Assembly (NCBI GenBank): GCA_022495005.1
Contig: JAGYXB010001100.1
Location: 682,001-746,000, forward strand
DNA from: Rhyacophila brunnea
Taxonomy: Eukaryota; Arthropoda; Insecta; Trichoptera; Rhyacophilidae
DNA: 64,000 nucleotides
Reading direction: 5' to 3'
Part shown: positions 46,880-61,245 of the stretch, piece by piece
Layout of the letters: every line of letters begins with the position of its first letter
How positions within the stretch are numbered: the first letter of the stretch is position 1
Made by a program: the position numbers and the translations under genes
The notes under the pieces: generated by a model
What the model saw: the letters and a program-made list of their open reading frames with translations, nothing else
Told to the model about the DNA's origin: nothing
The model's database searches: none

Positions 46880-48425
46880 CAATAATTAATGACTAATCCA
46901 ACAGAATTATTGTTTGACTGATAATGCATAAATATGCAATAACACATATATTATAAATATAAGATTATATCTAAATGTTATTTTGATACCTATATATATT
47001 ATTATATTGAGTAAAACATAAAATTGTTTTTTTTAAATTTATTAAGCCTGAGATATATTAATTATATACCCAACAAAGTGGTATTCTATTTCATAGAATG
47101 TTTGCACTTTACTTTTGAGTAAGAATACGTAAATAGATTTTTGAGCTGTTAAGAAATAATGTGAAAAAGATACTACTTAAATCAAACCAAAGAACTACAC
47201 TTATTTAAGTGTCGAGTATTATTATGTATTTTGTACCCATCTCAATTTGACAATATAAAAAAGAATTAATTTGAACTATCGTTTTATATACTTAAATACT
47301 AATGTCTTTGCTTTACTATAACAAGAAATTTTAATAAGTTGAAAATTTTGACTTATGTAGTTTATTAGACCTGTACTGATATTAAAATGGTTTTATTTGT
47401 CATATTTTAAAATACAGTGACTAATGATTGAAAAAAATCCATTTTCAGAAAGTTTGTATTAGATTGAAATCTTATTAATTTATAATCCAATATTTTGTGA
47501 GAAAACATATTATTTTATAATGCAATAACATGACATTGTATTCTGATAAAAAATGTTCACTTGAGTGATTAGATGTAATGTAAAAAGGCAATTATTGTCA
47601 GCATAAAATAAATAAGGCAGTGTTTGTCCCTTCTAATTAAAAAATCCTTTTTGTGATTAGTATTCTTTGTGTGCCGAGAAACAAACACCCCATTTTTGTA
47701 ATTTGATTGTGGCGATAAATCCAAAATGATAAAACGATCATGTACTTTATGATATTTGAGGTGTCCAAACCAACATTCACGTGTCATGTCCCATTTCATT
47801 CATTAGTCGACATAACAAACCCCATTAGCGGCAAATGAAAGCATTTAAAGTAATAGTTCCACTAATATCATGACCATTTACAAATAGCCCAAATTCATTT
47901 TAGGAATGTTTTAATATTATCATTGTGACATTTTTAAAAAGGTTAAAACAACAGTTTAGTCTAATGAAGATGTCCCATATGTCATTAATTTTTAGTACAA
48001 AATTAATGTTTAAATAAAACTGTTTTTAGAAATGCCAAAAAACAAAACGAATATAAATTAATAACTGATTACCCTACATGTATTAAACTGTCTAATACGA
48101 GTATTATACAGAATTTCAGTTATAATGATTATAATATAACAGTTCTAACTCTAGTTATTAAATATATTAGTTAAAGTCGATTTAGTTCGTTTGTTTAGTT
48201 TTATTATGTTCACGTATTTACAGACTATTCAGAAATAAAAGGTTTGCTCTCCAGTTCAAACAAAATAGTTATCCCGTTGCGTTAAAATGTACCTGCAAAT
48301 ATTTTTTTTTAAATCTGTGGCGATGATGTGACAACTAATTAAAAAAATACTATTAATTATTCTAATGGATTTAAGTTTTGTACTATTCTATTTATTGTGG
48401 ATTTGTTATATTAAAAATAATAAAA
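46880..48425. other. Intron segment, nothing recognised
   Basis: AT-rich DNA free of the repeat families seen elsewhere. The minus-strand frame 47569-47799 has no recognisable features. Confidence 0.45.
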
Positions 48426-48429
48426 AAAA

Positions 48430-49130
48430 AACAAAAAAGTAGAATGTAAGAATATTAATTTGTTAAACTAATATAACTTTTTATAGACTGATATTCTTGA
48501 TAATATATCTCATTAGTTAACTCCCAATTTATGTTGTCATTGTTTTACCAGTATTTATGATTTTACAACTCTTGAATGTAGTATTAGATTCTAATACTAC
48601 ATTCAAGAGTTGTAAAGTGGTCTAATAATTAGAATGTAGTGTGATTGATTATTAACTAATGATCTATTATCAGGGTTTTGACAATGCCTTAAATAATGAA
48701 TAAGCCTTTTGATTGTATTATTAGTGATATGGGTTTTTTACAAACACTTAAACTATTCATAATTTTTTGGTTATTTTTTTTGTGATTCTTGTCTTAATAC
48801 TCGTACGTAGGTGATAAAGTTTTTACGTTCTTCCGAAGTTAAAATATGGAAAATATTCTTAATAATATTGATTTTTTATGAAAGTATACAGGGATATCTG
48901 TTAGTTTTGTTTCACTTACAAAAAATCCAACAAAGATTTGAGAAATAAAATACTACGCAAATTTTCCGTTTTTACCTTCTTCTTCTTGCCGAAAGGCGAA
49001 ATCCGGGTCGAAATACGACTCAAATGGTATAGTACACAACTTAAATCCATTAGAATTAAAATTCCATCAAGTAACCTCAGTCCAGAGTATTACTATTATT
49101 CTACTTATTGTTCGGTTTATAATATATAAT
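48430..49130 (+). repeat. Family G repeat, longest copy
   Basis: The left part (AATATAACTTTTTATAGACTG, TAATGATCTATTATCAGGGT, GGGTTTTTTACAAACACTTA) matches 59878-60165. The right part (GCCGAAAGGCGAAATCCGGG, ACGACTCAAATGGTATAGTAC, AAATCCATTAGAATT) matches 42333-42425. Together they suggest one element of about 600-700 bases. GCC-GAAA-GGC forms a perfect short hairpin just before GAAA. Confidence 0.6.
48562..48616. repeat. Perfect 55-base palindrome
   Basis: A 27-base arm beginning TTTACAACTCTTGAATGTAG is followed by a single T and its exact reverse complement. It lies inside family G copy 48430-49130; the copy at 59870-60165 has only one arm (GTCTTGAATGTAGTATT). Confidence 0.85.
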
Positions 49131-49589
49131 ATAATTTAAAATATCCTAAGAGAAAGAAAATTTCTTAAATTGATTTGGATTCGATGAACCATCATTTGTT
49201 TGACGGTCGACTGATCTAAACCTGTTAAGCATCCAATCCAAGTGAACTCCGATTATTTACAAGAAGTCGACTTTTTGAAAATATAATCGAATGGAATTTG
49301 ATGGAAAATGACGTTGGGAAGTAACTACAATCAAAAATGTAGAAGAAGAAGCTTTTTATATGTTTATGTAGTTGTATGTATATGAAAATGAAGTAAAATA
49401 AAATATATCAGCTATATTTATATACGTAATGATTAAAATAATATGAATTACATTAAAAAAACTCTTTAAACTTTTTAAATTTGTAGTAGTATTTACATAT
49501 GTATTTTAAGATTTATTCCCAAGGTCTAATTATAAAAATAAACATTTTTTATACAATATCTTCATTGATAAACTCCCCAAATGATCGAG

Positions 49590-49770
49590 CAATAACATGT
49601 TGGCTTAGAATGTCGTGGATCCCCGGATCGAATCCCAGGTCTGACAAAATTCTTCTGAGAAATATATAACTCCTGAAATAAATCTTTTTGAAAAAATACG
49701 ACACCCAGTAAGATTCAAAGAGCTGCGCCTTCCGGGATTTGTGCCTATGTGCCTTACGATTAAACTGTAC
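49590..49770. mobile_element. Two tRNA-like SINE heads in opposite orientation
   Basis: Plus strand 49595-49660: ATGTTGGCTTAGAATGTCGT (A-box-like) and CCCCGGATCGAATCCCAGG (B-box-like). Minus strand 49690-49770 resembles the head at 63540-63630 (ACGACACCCAGTAAGATTCAA on the plus strand). Both are degenerate. Confidence 0.45.
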
Positions 49771-50176
49771 ATGTTTTATCTGCTTGCGAATATCATATTT
49801 TTTAATTCAAAAAGCTTTTTTTCTCGTGGTTAAACATTTCTTAGAAGTGTTTTAAAATTATGTAACTATGTTCAATAAAAGAATATTACATTCTGAAATT
49901 TTGTGAATTATTTGTTAAATAAAAAAATAGTTTATATACAATAAATTTGTATCTTGATATCTGTAGCGCATGAGAGATATAAATGTAAATGTGTATGAGA
50001 TAGCGAGACAGGGAGAAGACGTAATAAAAGGCGTATAAAAATGAGAGAAAACATATTATACGAGAACGGAAATTCTAAATTTGAAAAATAAACTAACACG
50101 TAAATAAAGGAAACGTGTCAATCGGATCGTAAGGGAAGATAAATGATGGGTTAACCTTATCATAGACTGATACTCA

Positions 50177-50419
<243 letters not shown>

Positions 50420-51977
50420 CTAGTTAACAATAAGATCATGTAATAAATCACTAAAATTATTATGCTTTTAACATTTTAAAAGTACCTACTTACCATGAAT
50501 AAATCTAAATCATAGTGCTACAGCTAGGAATTAGTAGTTTTAACTAATGGCTGATTAAAGTTTTGTCTCACCCATACTGACTCATAGAAAAGTGACAGAA
50601 ACATCTGCCCTACTAGGACAACTAGTAATTTTTTCGAGTTGTAATTTTGTGGAACTAAAGATGAGCGATATACGAATATAATGGCTATTATAACTCAAAA
50701 CTTGAAATTTTTGACTATCGTATTATGGAACCGAACCATCGATAAGTATAATACACGTATGTGAAACTCTTTATTTATTTAACTTTCAATTATATATTAA
50801 CGAAAAAAATCCATTTAAATTGCATAATATGTTTAGTTGCATTGTTATATATAATTTTTCATTACAATTAATTAGCAGTCTTCATATTAACACTATTAAT
50901 AAATTTAGTAAACATAATATAATAACAATAATATATGGGTATCCTTTAAATTCATCAGTGATTATTATTTCTCTAACTAAACCAATTTCCTAATTTTATG
51001 TTTGTGATTCTGATTTTGGCTCTACAAACTGGTACCTACGGAATCTTGACCGTTTCATAAATGACTTTTTTTTTAGAAAAAATGATAATTAACCATACAA
51101 CTTTAGATCTTAAATACAGGCTGTAAAGTAGACGTATCCTTAAAACCAATGACCCACGGCTTTGAAAGTGGATACTTAATGCATCAATGATATATCTTAC
51201 TATCATTTATACTTTTATTATTATTTATGCTGTTCTTATTTTTGTACTACACAGTTGTTAAGTTTTCATATAAATATTGGAATAATAGTTAAGAATTTTT
51301 GTAGATGCATAGAATGTGAGTTAAATAATATAATAGTTAGGTATGTGATAAGTTGACAAATTAGCATTTAAACATCTTCCTGTTGTCTTATTATTGTAAC
51401 AATTCTATTTTTTAAATAATTATTATGACATTTTAATTAATCTATAACACTTTATAAATATAATACAATTACAGAATTCAATAACTGACAGAGCTTTAAA
51501 CAAAATTGATTTACCATCAATAAGTATCAGTTGACAAGAGGTACCTTTCTACTTATTATTCAACGCTACGTCACATAAATACCCGATAGTGATATGCCGC
51601 GTCGTAATGAACAAATTGCATGGCAAAGAAAGGGTTGACAGAAGCCCATATAATATTAATGCCGCGTAAATAAGTTAGTAGGGATGGGACGGCAAAGTAT
51701 CGAATGACTAATATTTTTCTTGTACTCAGTTCACTTTAAAGAACGCCTCTTGCGTTTAAAAATGTCTGGAGAATTCGAGGGATACGTTATCTTTTCATAC
51801 TAAATATTGTATTTTTAAAATATGATTATCTATTGTAGTGGATGGAAGATACTCGTACCTTGGAAAGCTAACCTGGGTCGCTTTAAGCTAGGTACTATGT
51901 CTAAAATTGACATACTTTGGCTATATTTTTTGCTATGAGAAGTATAATTTAGTGCATAATATAATATGTCAACAATA

Positions 51978-52232
51978 CGTCGCTGTAGGATTGGTTTTCC
52001 GAATAGACCAAATGTTCAGGAGACGAAAAACAAATTTCATAATCCTATATTTAAATACATGGATATATTTAAATTGTTATTTTTACAGCATATGAATGAT
52101 GTATTCATTACCATTACAAAGTAATTTAAAGAAAGGGGTGGTTCTCGTCCAATTAGATACAAAAAAACATTCTGCATTAAGAGGTCGATTTTGACAAAAA
52201 CGGATATTCGGGAAACCAATCCTATAGCAACG
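51978..52232. mobile_element. Element V: MITE (255 bp)
   Basis: CGTCGCTGTAGGATTGGTTT-TCCGAATA and TATTCGGGAAACCAATCCTA-TAGCAACG are inverted over about 28 bases with few mismatches. The target-site duplication is not clear. The interior encodes nothing. Confidence 0.7.
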
Positions 52233-54069
52233 AATAGCCTAGGTTCTTGACTGGCAAAGTTCGTAAGTTGCTGACTGTCTAAGGTGTTGGGGATCTGATA
52301 TAACTAATCAAGAATAGGAAATTGTACCACAATTTAGTCGCCTAACTCCCATAGAAGATGCTACCAAAAGAAGAAGGCATATTATTACTATTTTTGCTAT
52401 GCTACGAGTATGTACATACGACAAGTCTATTCTAGAAAATAATTTTAAAATTATTATGCGTGTATAGAATATGAAAATATTTTTAACTGATATTATTATT
52501 ATATTGATTATACATTCTGATTTGAACGGAAAAGACTTTAACGATTTAAAGAATTATTATTTGGTACCTACATATTTTTCAGTCAAATTATTTTAGAAAA
52601 AAAATATGGCAAGTACATTTGTATTTTTTATAATTTTCCATTTTACAAAAAATAAAGCATCGAAGGTTTACAGCATACCTAGTTCTAATTTAAAAAAATA
52701 CATTATGACAAGAAAATGATGAAAGAAAATAAACGACAATAGCGTTTCTGTCAGTTTCTAAAAAATATACGTGCATAATTTATATTGTGGTGGTTCCTTG
52801 AAATAACGGGAAACATTTTGCCATGTACTAAAAATATTTATTTGAAGACCATTCGGATGAAATTCGTTAAATTATTAATTAGAGAAACAATACTTTTATA
52901 TACGCAAATATTTTTTGAAAGTAGTTAAAAATACAAAGACAAGCTTTTTATGTTGTCTTAGATGAGACACGTTACTAAATTATAGATGCCAGCATAAAGT
53001 TTCCAATCTTCGTTTCATTCAGGATTTAAATATTGTTTCGTGAATCCTTGACTAGGTTTTCCACATAGTAAAAAAAATATAACTACATTTCTTTCATACA
53101 TATTCATGCTAACTTCCGGACTATTTACAAGTAATCAGTAAAGTACTAATCAGGTATCCCTCAGAAATACGGAATGAGTGGTTATTATGGCAGCATATAA
53201 TTAAAAAGTAATCAAATCATTTTCTAGTATCTGAAATAATTTATATTTCCTACCGGGAATAGTTAGAAGGATATATCACGGTCATATAATACTTATTTCA
53301 CATGGAAAATTTTAAAGGCTCATAAATAATAATTATATTATATTAATATAATTGTCACATTCTGACATAATAACAACATTGGTTTTACCATAGATGTCAT
53401 TAAAATTATAGCCTTAAAACCATATTATACTTGTACTTATATAATTACTTATATAACTCCTTATATATTATTAAGTATATATTTTTTTCACTACAAATAT
53501 AATAAATAATTTTTAGTACCCGAGGGTGCCAATTATTGTAATTATTATTTAAATAAATGAAAGCAATAAAAATCCAGTACGTTAATGGTTACAATGAAAG
53601 GTTTTTATTCTCCGATGGCTGTTGTCTTTTCAAATCTTCGTACTGTCCTTCCCTTATTGCAAAAATTGCGTAAGAAACTGGTAAAGTTTTGAATAATAAT
53701 AAAGAACACATTTATTTTCCTAAAGGCTAACTGTTATGGACACCGTGAAAAAATCTTTATAATACATACCGACAATAAGGGACCCGTGTTAGAAAAAAAG
53801 TTTTAAAACCACCGATTTAAGATAAATGCGTTTTTTGTAAGTCTTATATCTGACGTAGATAATTACTTCCTTTTAAAGACTGATATACGAGTATTTTTTA
53901 ATTTTTCATCACTTTTCATTACATTGATAATTCATGATAGCGTGTTGAAAATTCCATCACACATTTTAGATATAAAAATTTAATTTGATTGACAAAACGT
54001 GGCTATAGGAAAAGTATAGGTATGGATGTAGTTAAAAAAAAGACAGGGGTCAACCTAAAATGCAGATAA

Positions 54070-54398
54070 TTTTTTTATTTCAATTAATCCCTCTCTAAAC
54101 GAAACCATGCTAGAAAAAAATATTCTTCTGTCTATAAAATATCTTAAATAATAACGATTAAATAATTTAATGGCATACTTTTTGATAGTTTATAGATAGA
54201 AGATTTTTTGATCTTATATTATACTCTGTTATGGTTTGCTTTAGGCAGGGGTTAATCAAATTTTAAAAACTAACCAATACCATCTACAATTTGTATTCTT
54301 AGTTCAATGGTAAAAAATAATAAGTATGACTGGCAAAGCTTAGTGTGCACTATTTATGTCGGATATTCATAGCCACCCTCCACCTTTCCCTACTCTTA
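54070..54398 (+). mobile_element. Family B MITE, copy in sens intron
   Basis: CTGTCTATAAAATATCTTAA, TATGGTTTGCTTTAGGCAGG, AACTAACCAATACCATCTAC, TTAGTGTGCACTATTTATGT and CACCCTCCACCTTTCCCTAC match B. The left end is missing. Confidence 0.75.
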
Positions 54399-55037
54399 TA
54401 ATATTATGATGTAGTTTAAAAGTTAGGAGAGGTCTTTATTTTGCTATGTACGTATTTTGTCGACTCGTGCGCAGTCTAAACTAAATGAAAACTATGTCAT
54501 TCTTGATGGTGTGAATTTGTGTGGTCCTTTCTATATCATATTAAGTCGAGATAATCAGTTGTTTAATCTCTCATGGTGAAGAAATAAGATCCGGCGATGT
54601 TAACATAGCTATATTTTAAATTGTTTTAGATTGGTATTAATATATTACACTTATGCGAGAACTAGTGATAAGAGTGAAATAAAAAATGGTAATTGAAATG
54701 TGCGATGATTATATTTATAAATCAACCCATATATATTTTGAATCTAATAATTTGATAAATATTAATACGACGGAAAAAAGAAATTAACAACATAAATAAA
54801 TGTAGGTACGTGCGTATAGATGATTAAAGAATTTGGCCTACATAGTGGCATTGGGATTTTGAGTGTTTACTTTCATGCACCATTCTCTGAATGACACTCA
54901 AAACATCTGTGTAAATCGTTATCAAAAACAAAAAGACAAAAAATGATTACGTAATGAAGCAGTTTTTAATTGAATGCACTGGTTAGTTTGCATTACGAAA
55001 AAATACGTATTAAATTACTTAAAATTGTTGGTATTTT

Positions 55038-55447
55038 ACAACGTTTTTCTTAGCTCGTATTCTTATTTGTCCGGTGGTTTTTTGTCCGGTACAAATCTTT
55101 CAATCGATTCTAACTAACTTCCCGACTAGCTAGACATTTGAAACTTTTAGAATATATCAGAACACGATGCCAATGCATTCTTTTAATACTTTTAGCCATC
55201 TTTAAGTAGAAGTGAATTCATTTTCAGTCAATTCTGTTTTGTATGAAAAGTTATTTCGATACCATTATTGGTTGCTAGGGGGTCCTAGCAACTAAATTAT
55301 TAATATATACGTGCGTTACTATGGAAATCACTATGACATGTCAAAATGACATTTATTCATGACACTAGTCAAGTCAAGTTTATATGATTCAACATCAAAT
55401 TTAAAAACGTTGTATATGAAAAGTTCTTTTTATCTTGTAGTTATTTA
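55038..55447 (+). mobile_element. Family A non-autonomous element, copy 6
   Basis: ACAACGTTTTTCTTAGCTCG through AAATTTAAAAACGTTGT to the tail CTTTTTATCTTGTAGTTATT. A deletion removes part of the region before the 3' end. Inside a sens intron. Confidence 0.85.
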
Positions 55448-55499
55448 AATATTAATTGATTTTACATCTACCGTGTTTCTAAATGTAATGTCGCTTAAG

Positions 55500-58200
55500 G
55501 AGACTATTGAGACATAATATTTTTAGATGTCACTATTTAACTAGTATTGCCAATATTGTATTTTTATTGCCAGATCAAAAAAAAAATATTATACATCTGG
55601 CTTAAAAGATATGAAGGTATCTCACAATGGTTTTAATTAATATTTTTTGAGTCGGTAAACGGACTAAAGAAAATTTAAAAAAATCTAGAATTTTTCTCTT
55701 TGACAGAAACAAGAAACAGAAACGGTAGTTTCTAGATAATTTTCAGTCTATTAGCTTATTTTCGTACCTTGTTAGGCATACGTAAGTCAAAAATAGTTGT
55801 AAATACTAGATAATATAATATTTAAACAATAATTTAACCGAAAAATTTAATTATCCCAAACCAATTTAAAGTTTCCTATATAGATAGGAAACTTTTTAAC
55901 AGCCCGCGATGTTTCAATCAGAATATATAATACAAACCAATTTTCCCACAAAACTGAAATTTGTAATAATTGAGCTGTTTCAAGTTAATCACAATTTTTG
56001 TTTCGTGATTTTTGGGTAGCGTGATATAAATAATATAAAATGTCATTTCTAATTTGGTAATTATTTAATTGAGCTGTTGCCGTATCCGACTGAAACTTTT
56101 GTAGGTTAAAATATATTTTAGATTTAATTGAGGTAAGTTTTAAAACTAAGTTTAAACTATTACTTTTATGGCAAATTATTTCATTTGATTTGACGAATCT
56201 TATGATGGTAAGTCAATTTACTACTTGACGTATTTTAAATTTAATTTTACAAAATTAATATAGCATATTAGCATTTCGCTCCCAATTAGAGTACTTATAT
56301 ATTATGTAATCTATTTGATGTTATATTTATAAAAGTTTTTTTAAGAAGGAATGCTGTTTTAGATAAATTAGTCTTTCGACCAAACTATCGGGTCCTTGCA
56401 TAGGATCGATTGAACACATAAAAAAGATCTATGTATTTTTTCCCTGCCCCAGGCACATATCTTTAGAGACAAGAGGTCTAGCAACTACGTCATCGTGGAT
56501 GTTACATAAAATTTATATGATATATATAAATTAATATCATATGATAGGTGCATTTACATTTACATAGAATGACTAGGTATATCGTGTGGCTTATTTGTTT
56601 TCTCAGAAAAATGGACCATTAAAAATCTTCGTTATTAAACACCTGCAAGTGAATAAACAGATTTATAAATTTTAATACGAATATTAATCTCAAAATTTGA
56701 ATTAAAAATATGTCACAGCCAACATTACAATAATTAAAATATTAATGAATTCAATCGAGTCTACTACACCGAATGAAATCAGAAGCTTATAATATTTTTT
56801 TAATAATGATAATTTGACAAAGCTAATAGATATTCATGATTATAATCTTAATTGCATATCTAACATATCCATTATTTTTTTGTACGGGGAGACGCTAATA
56901 AGTACAAATATTGTGTGTTTATTCTTACGTTCGATTAGGTTAGGTGAGGTTATGTGATATCTTGTTAAACATCTGAGAAAATATTCTAGAAAAAATACGA
57001 AATTAAGGTTTTGGTTATATAGAAAAGACAGAGAAGAAAATTTGGAAAAACATACGTGGAAAGAATGGAATAATCTAAGATCCCATACATCACATTAGCC
57101 ATTTCTCTCCCAGCAGATACTTTAAATAACGAAAATTTTGCTGGGATTCATTATCTGAATAAAAACAGACCTCATGTTATAGAAGACAAAGAAAATTAAA
57201 ATTTCTAATATTACCATTTACTACAATATACATACGCACATGCAGGTAACTGAGTTAATATGTATAATAATGTTTTAACAATAGCTAATAATTAATGTTC
57301 ATGGAAAATGAGTGCCTATGTAGACTCATATTACTAAAAAATATTATATTTCGTTACCTGTATTATTATATTATATTGCAGTACCTATAATAAGCAATTA
57401 TTAAGATTTCTTAAGGGTCGTTCATAAATGACAACTCACAATTTTTGTTATTTTAGTTTTTTTTTTTAAATTTATTTACCTACTGTTTCAAATACCTAAC
57501 TACAAGGTTATAATCGATGCAATATAATAAATATAACGATAATTCAGTGCGATGTGTCTTTAATGGAAACTTGTAATTGAGTGAGATGTCTAATCTATTC
57601 TGACCGGCTACTTATCGACCGCGCATTATGAAATAATATATTGAAATTATTATGAAATAATATTAATTCGTAATTTTATGAAAATGCAGATCCGTTATCT
57701 CATAACATTACGAAATGATATCATATATGGGTACTGGCTGATTGTACGTGCAACATAAATATTTAATAAAGTAAATTATAATTATTGAGATCTGGGTTAC
57801 AGTAATCCGATGACAGCCAGAATAGTAACAAATAAATCAGTTTCGATTTAACTTGATTCATAGCAATAAAAAAAGTTGAAAGCAACTGTCAGGTAGGCAA
57901 CAGAGCGCATTAAAATATTGCGTATTGCATCAAAAACACCTGACAGGTGGTAAATTTCTTAATGCCTCAATATTTTGTTTAATTGCCAGCATTTGTTTGA
58001 CAGGTAAACATTCGGATTTCATATGCAACTGTCAAAAACATGCACAAAGATTCATCACTCATAACCGCTTATATGTGCCACAGAGTAACAAAAGCATAAA
58101 CCTGTAGGAGTTTGGTATTGCTTACTTTTTATTGTATAATTATTGAGCCTGAGTTTTGAGTCTGATTTGATACCATAAATCTATGTAGGCATGGTACTCG
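55500..58200. other. Intron segment, nothing recognised
   Basis: Long AT-rich stretch with no convincing element, frame or hairpin. GATTAGGTTAGGTGAGGTTA at 56934-56953 is a degenerate TTAGG-like patch. Confidence 0.45.
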
Positions 58201-58211
58201 TATCATGCACT

Positions 58212-58681
58212 CCGATTTTTGTATATATGCAGTTATGCAGATATGCAGTATTTAGATCGAATTCATGTCTAAATAAAACACGTAAAAATATGTAATAAAA
58301 ACTAATGGTATTCAAGGAAAAGACAGAAAAAATTTGTAAGTCAGTAAATAATTATAAATACAATCATATCATATTATATTACGTATATTTATATAAATTT
58401 CTGAAAGGTGCTCGTAAGTATCAAGTCATCCCTTAATAATATATTAAATATCTGGTAATAGTAATAGCGGTATTATCAGATATTTGATACCTACCAATTA
58501 ATAAAAGATTAATGTTCTTATTGAATTTAATAAAATTGGATCATTACTGTTTCCAATGTTTCACTCACGAACTATGCGTCATTTTTCGATCTTAATGCTG
58601 TACAGCTACCTCTTTCCAATAAGACAGTTCATGGTAAACTGTGGTATGGAAAAATGTAATACGTAAAAATTACATGTTACC
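58212..58681 (+). mobile_element. Family H element, copy 5 (diverged)
   Basis: Left TTTTTGTATATATGCAGTTA, ATTCATGTCTAAATAAAACACG, and right GACAGTTCATGGTAAACTGT, AATACGTAAAAATTACATGT match H copies. The interior is shared with the copy at 42.5 kb. Confidence 0.6.
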
Positions 58682-59869
58682 ATGTTGTCGATATAATATG
58701 CAAACAACAACTAAAAAACATTTGGAAAAAAATAATTTGCATGTGTTTAGTATGCACACGTGAGATTTGTGAATAATGAGCATGTATGGAGTTTTGCCGT
58801 TTCAATAATATAAAATAAAATAATGCTAGGGACACTGTATCCGTGATGTATGTATGTACACAATTAAAGCACCGATGAAGCAACCAATAAATTATCAAAG
58901 TGTATGATAACTTTATTGTTATAATTATTTAATTTATATTGTGTAGTTTTATATTTTAAAATTATAGATAGGTATGTCAATAAAAAAATATTGTAAAAAT
59001 TTAGAGAAAACTGGAATTTTAAAATGGCAACACTTTTAATTGTCAATAATCAGATGGCCATGTTATTAATTGATTTGATAAACTACCAATTAAACAACGA
59101 ATTCAAAAATAATTAGTTTAACATAATGTTAACGTCTTTGTAAGTTAAGTCAGTCGTATGTAAAATTGAGGTAAGTACTAATTTTAATAATATATGATAA
59201 TATTACCAACGGATTTAATACTTGAATTTATTTTTAAATATTTGAAAAATAAATATATTATCATTTTATCATTGGTTTATTTTAATATTATGCAATATTA
59301 ATTTTATATTGATTCGTAATTAGCATAAAAACACGACGTCTGCTTAATTTAAATATAACAACGCTAAAAAAAACAATTTAATTGATTTATTGGACAAACG
59401 GATTCAAGACTAACATAACAATGATTATTTAAAATGAAATACTTTGTGCCATAACGACTTATGCAATCAAAAAATATGAATAATAATGGTAGAACAAGCA
59501 TTATTGATTGCAATTTTTTGCGCATATGGTAAATATTAAAATAAATTTCTAACACACAGGCAATAATATTTTTACAGCCAAAAATTAATTTATTTGTTTG
59601 CCCAGACGATCAGTACACATTTAAAGTGATACCGGAAAGTTCCGTAGGTATTTCATTTGAATTCTGAAATCTGTCTTAAATGCGTTGGTATATTTTTTGA
59701 AGAAAGTTATGAACCGTATCAACGTCTTAGAATACCGCCATCTATTTACTATAGTTTTAAAATGTCAGAAAATTCATTACGTACGTACTTATATATTTAA
59801 TTATTTATTTATTAAGACAAATAAATACCTACACCAAATACCTATCTTTATTAAAATATCTAATAAAAA

Positions 59870-60165
59870 AATGGTAGCATGTAAGAATATTTTTCTAATA
59901 TAACTTTTTAAAGACTGATAGGTATTATATATATATATATATAGGAATATATAATTACTTGATTAAATTCCTAGTATTGACGATTTTAGACGTCTTGAAT
60001 GTAGTATTTATTTATTATTATTTAATGATCTATTATAAGAGGTTGACTATGCATACGCCTATTGATTTTATTATTAGTGATAGGGGTTTTTTACAAACAC
60101 TTCAACTATTCATAATTTTGTTGACTTAATAGGTGGGTGATAAAGTTTTTACCTACTTTATTATA
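59870..60165 (+). repeat. Family G repeat, left part
   Basis: ATGTAAGAATATTTTTCTAA-TATAACTTTTTAAAGACTG and GGGGTTTTTTACAAACACTT align with 48448-48760. A (TA)n run at 59931-59942 is inserted. Confidence 0.55.
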
Positions 60166-60776
60166 TTTGTTTCAACGAGTACTATTCCATGTTAGTTGTT
60201 TGCTGTAAACCATTATCGGCTCAAGTAGAAAGCCGATACATTCACAACGACTGGTCCTAATTTTTCCGCCCCTCCAGTTGTTGTCTATGGATGACCTGTC
60301 ATTGTTCCATATAGTGCTCATACTGACGCGTCTGTCTTGTCCACACAGAGAATGGTTTGACTTGGATAGATGAGTTACAATATGATATCCACTAGCATTA
60401 ACACACCTTCTACAAATGTAATATATAGATCAATGCTACATATTTTTTTAGAAATCGATATTATCACCGGTTTTTATGTGAAGGACTAGTCTGACTTTGA
60501 CAGTAAAGTTGATGAAAAACAAGAATGTATATTATTTATAAATAACACTGATAGTTAAAATATATGATTTGAGAATTTTTTATAATTCAATTTGAAACGA
60601 GAATGGGCGAATCAATATGTCGAGCAATCTGGGATCTGATTTTGACAGCTGAACAGTGGACCACTCGTTGTTTGTGCAAAAAGATATGCGCAGGCTTTAT
60701 TACTCTAAAGATGGCGCTGTGTAAATGCATTCGTAAATATAGCTAGAAAAATAAATTATAAAATCATATCACTCAC

Positions 60777-61156
60777 TTGAAAGTTTCTTTCTCCACCAGC
60801 ACCTCCACATTTCCCCCCGCTGCTTATCTTTCCGGAATACGAATCTCCATGTCCAATAGATATAGATGTGGATATAACACTTCCATTTTCAGGTTCCGTA
60901 TCCCAGCTTCCACTGGATGAACATCGTCTTCCATTGGCGGGGTCTTCTTTGGTCTGGAGGTCTATGCCAGTTCCAGTGGAATCTGGTCTGCTGAATACTT
61001 CAGGACTTGCTGACCTTCCATACTTTTCATATCTGTGATATTTTTCTGACGGGGGGTAGTCTGTTTCTTGCTCGCATAGACTTCCCGGGGACCAGATGCC
61101 GCTTGGGCGCGTGGAGACATGTCTGGTGCAAAGGTTTAGTGGAAGGTCTTCGTCTT
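60777..61156 (-). CDS. sens: Senseless (Gfi-1 family), exon preceding the zinc fingers (partial gene, 5' end not visible)
   Basis: Seen: one open frame of 126 codons plus two leading bases (AA) of a split codon lies between an acceptor TTTCCAACAG (AG at 61158-61157) and a donor CAA|GTGAGT (GT at 60776-60775). There is no internal stop. The encoded segment is low-complexity and hydrophilic. It starts DEDLPLNLCTRH, has a charged Y/E/K-rich middle (EKYHRYEKYG), an S/D/E-rich stretch (SSGSWDTEPENG), a G/S-rich linker (GGKCGGAGG), and ends NFQ just before the first finger. The phase-0 end matches the finger 1-2 exon exactly. Known: the region before the fingers in Senseless is long and poorly conserved outside short motifs. 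PLNLC resembles the PxDLS/PLNLS class that binds the CtBP corepressor; this is a similarity only. Inference: part of sens, from splice phase, spacing and direction rather than strong homology. The upstream exon should end in phase 1 and lies to the right. Confidence 0.8.
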
Positions 61157-61245
61157 CTGTTGGAAAGATACAAAAACTACCATTATTATCTCATTTGTTA
61201 CAAATTTTGTTTGAAAGCATATTGTATATTAAATTTAACGAACAT

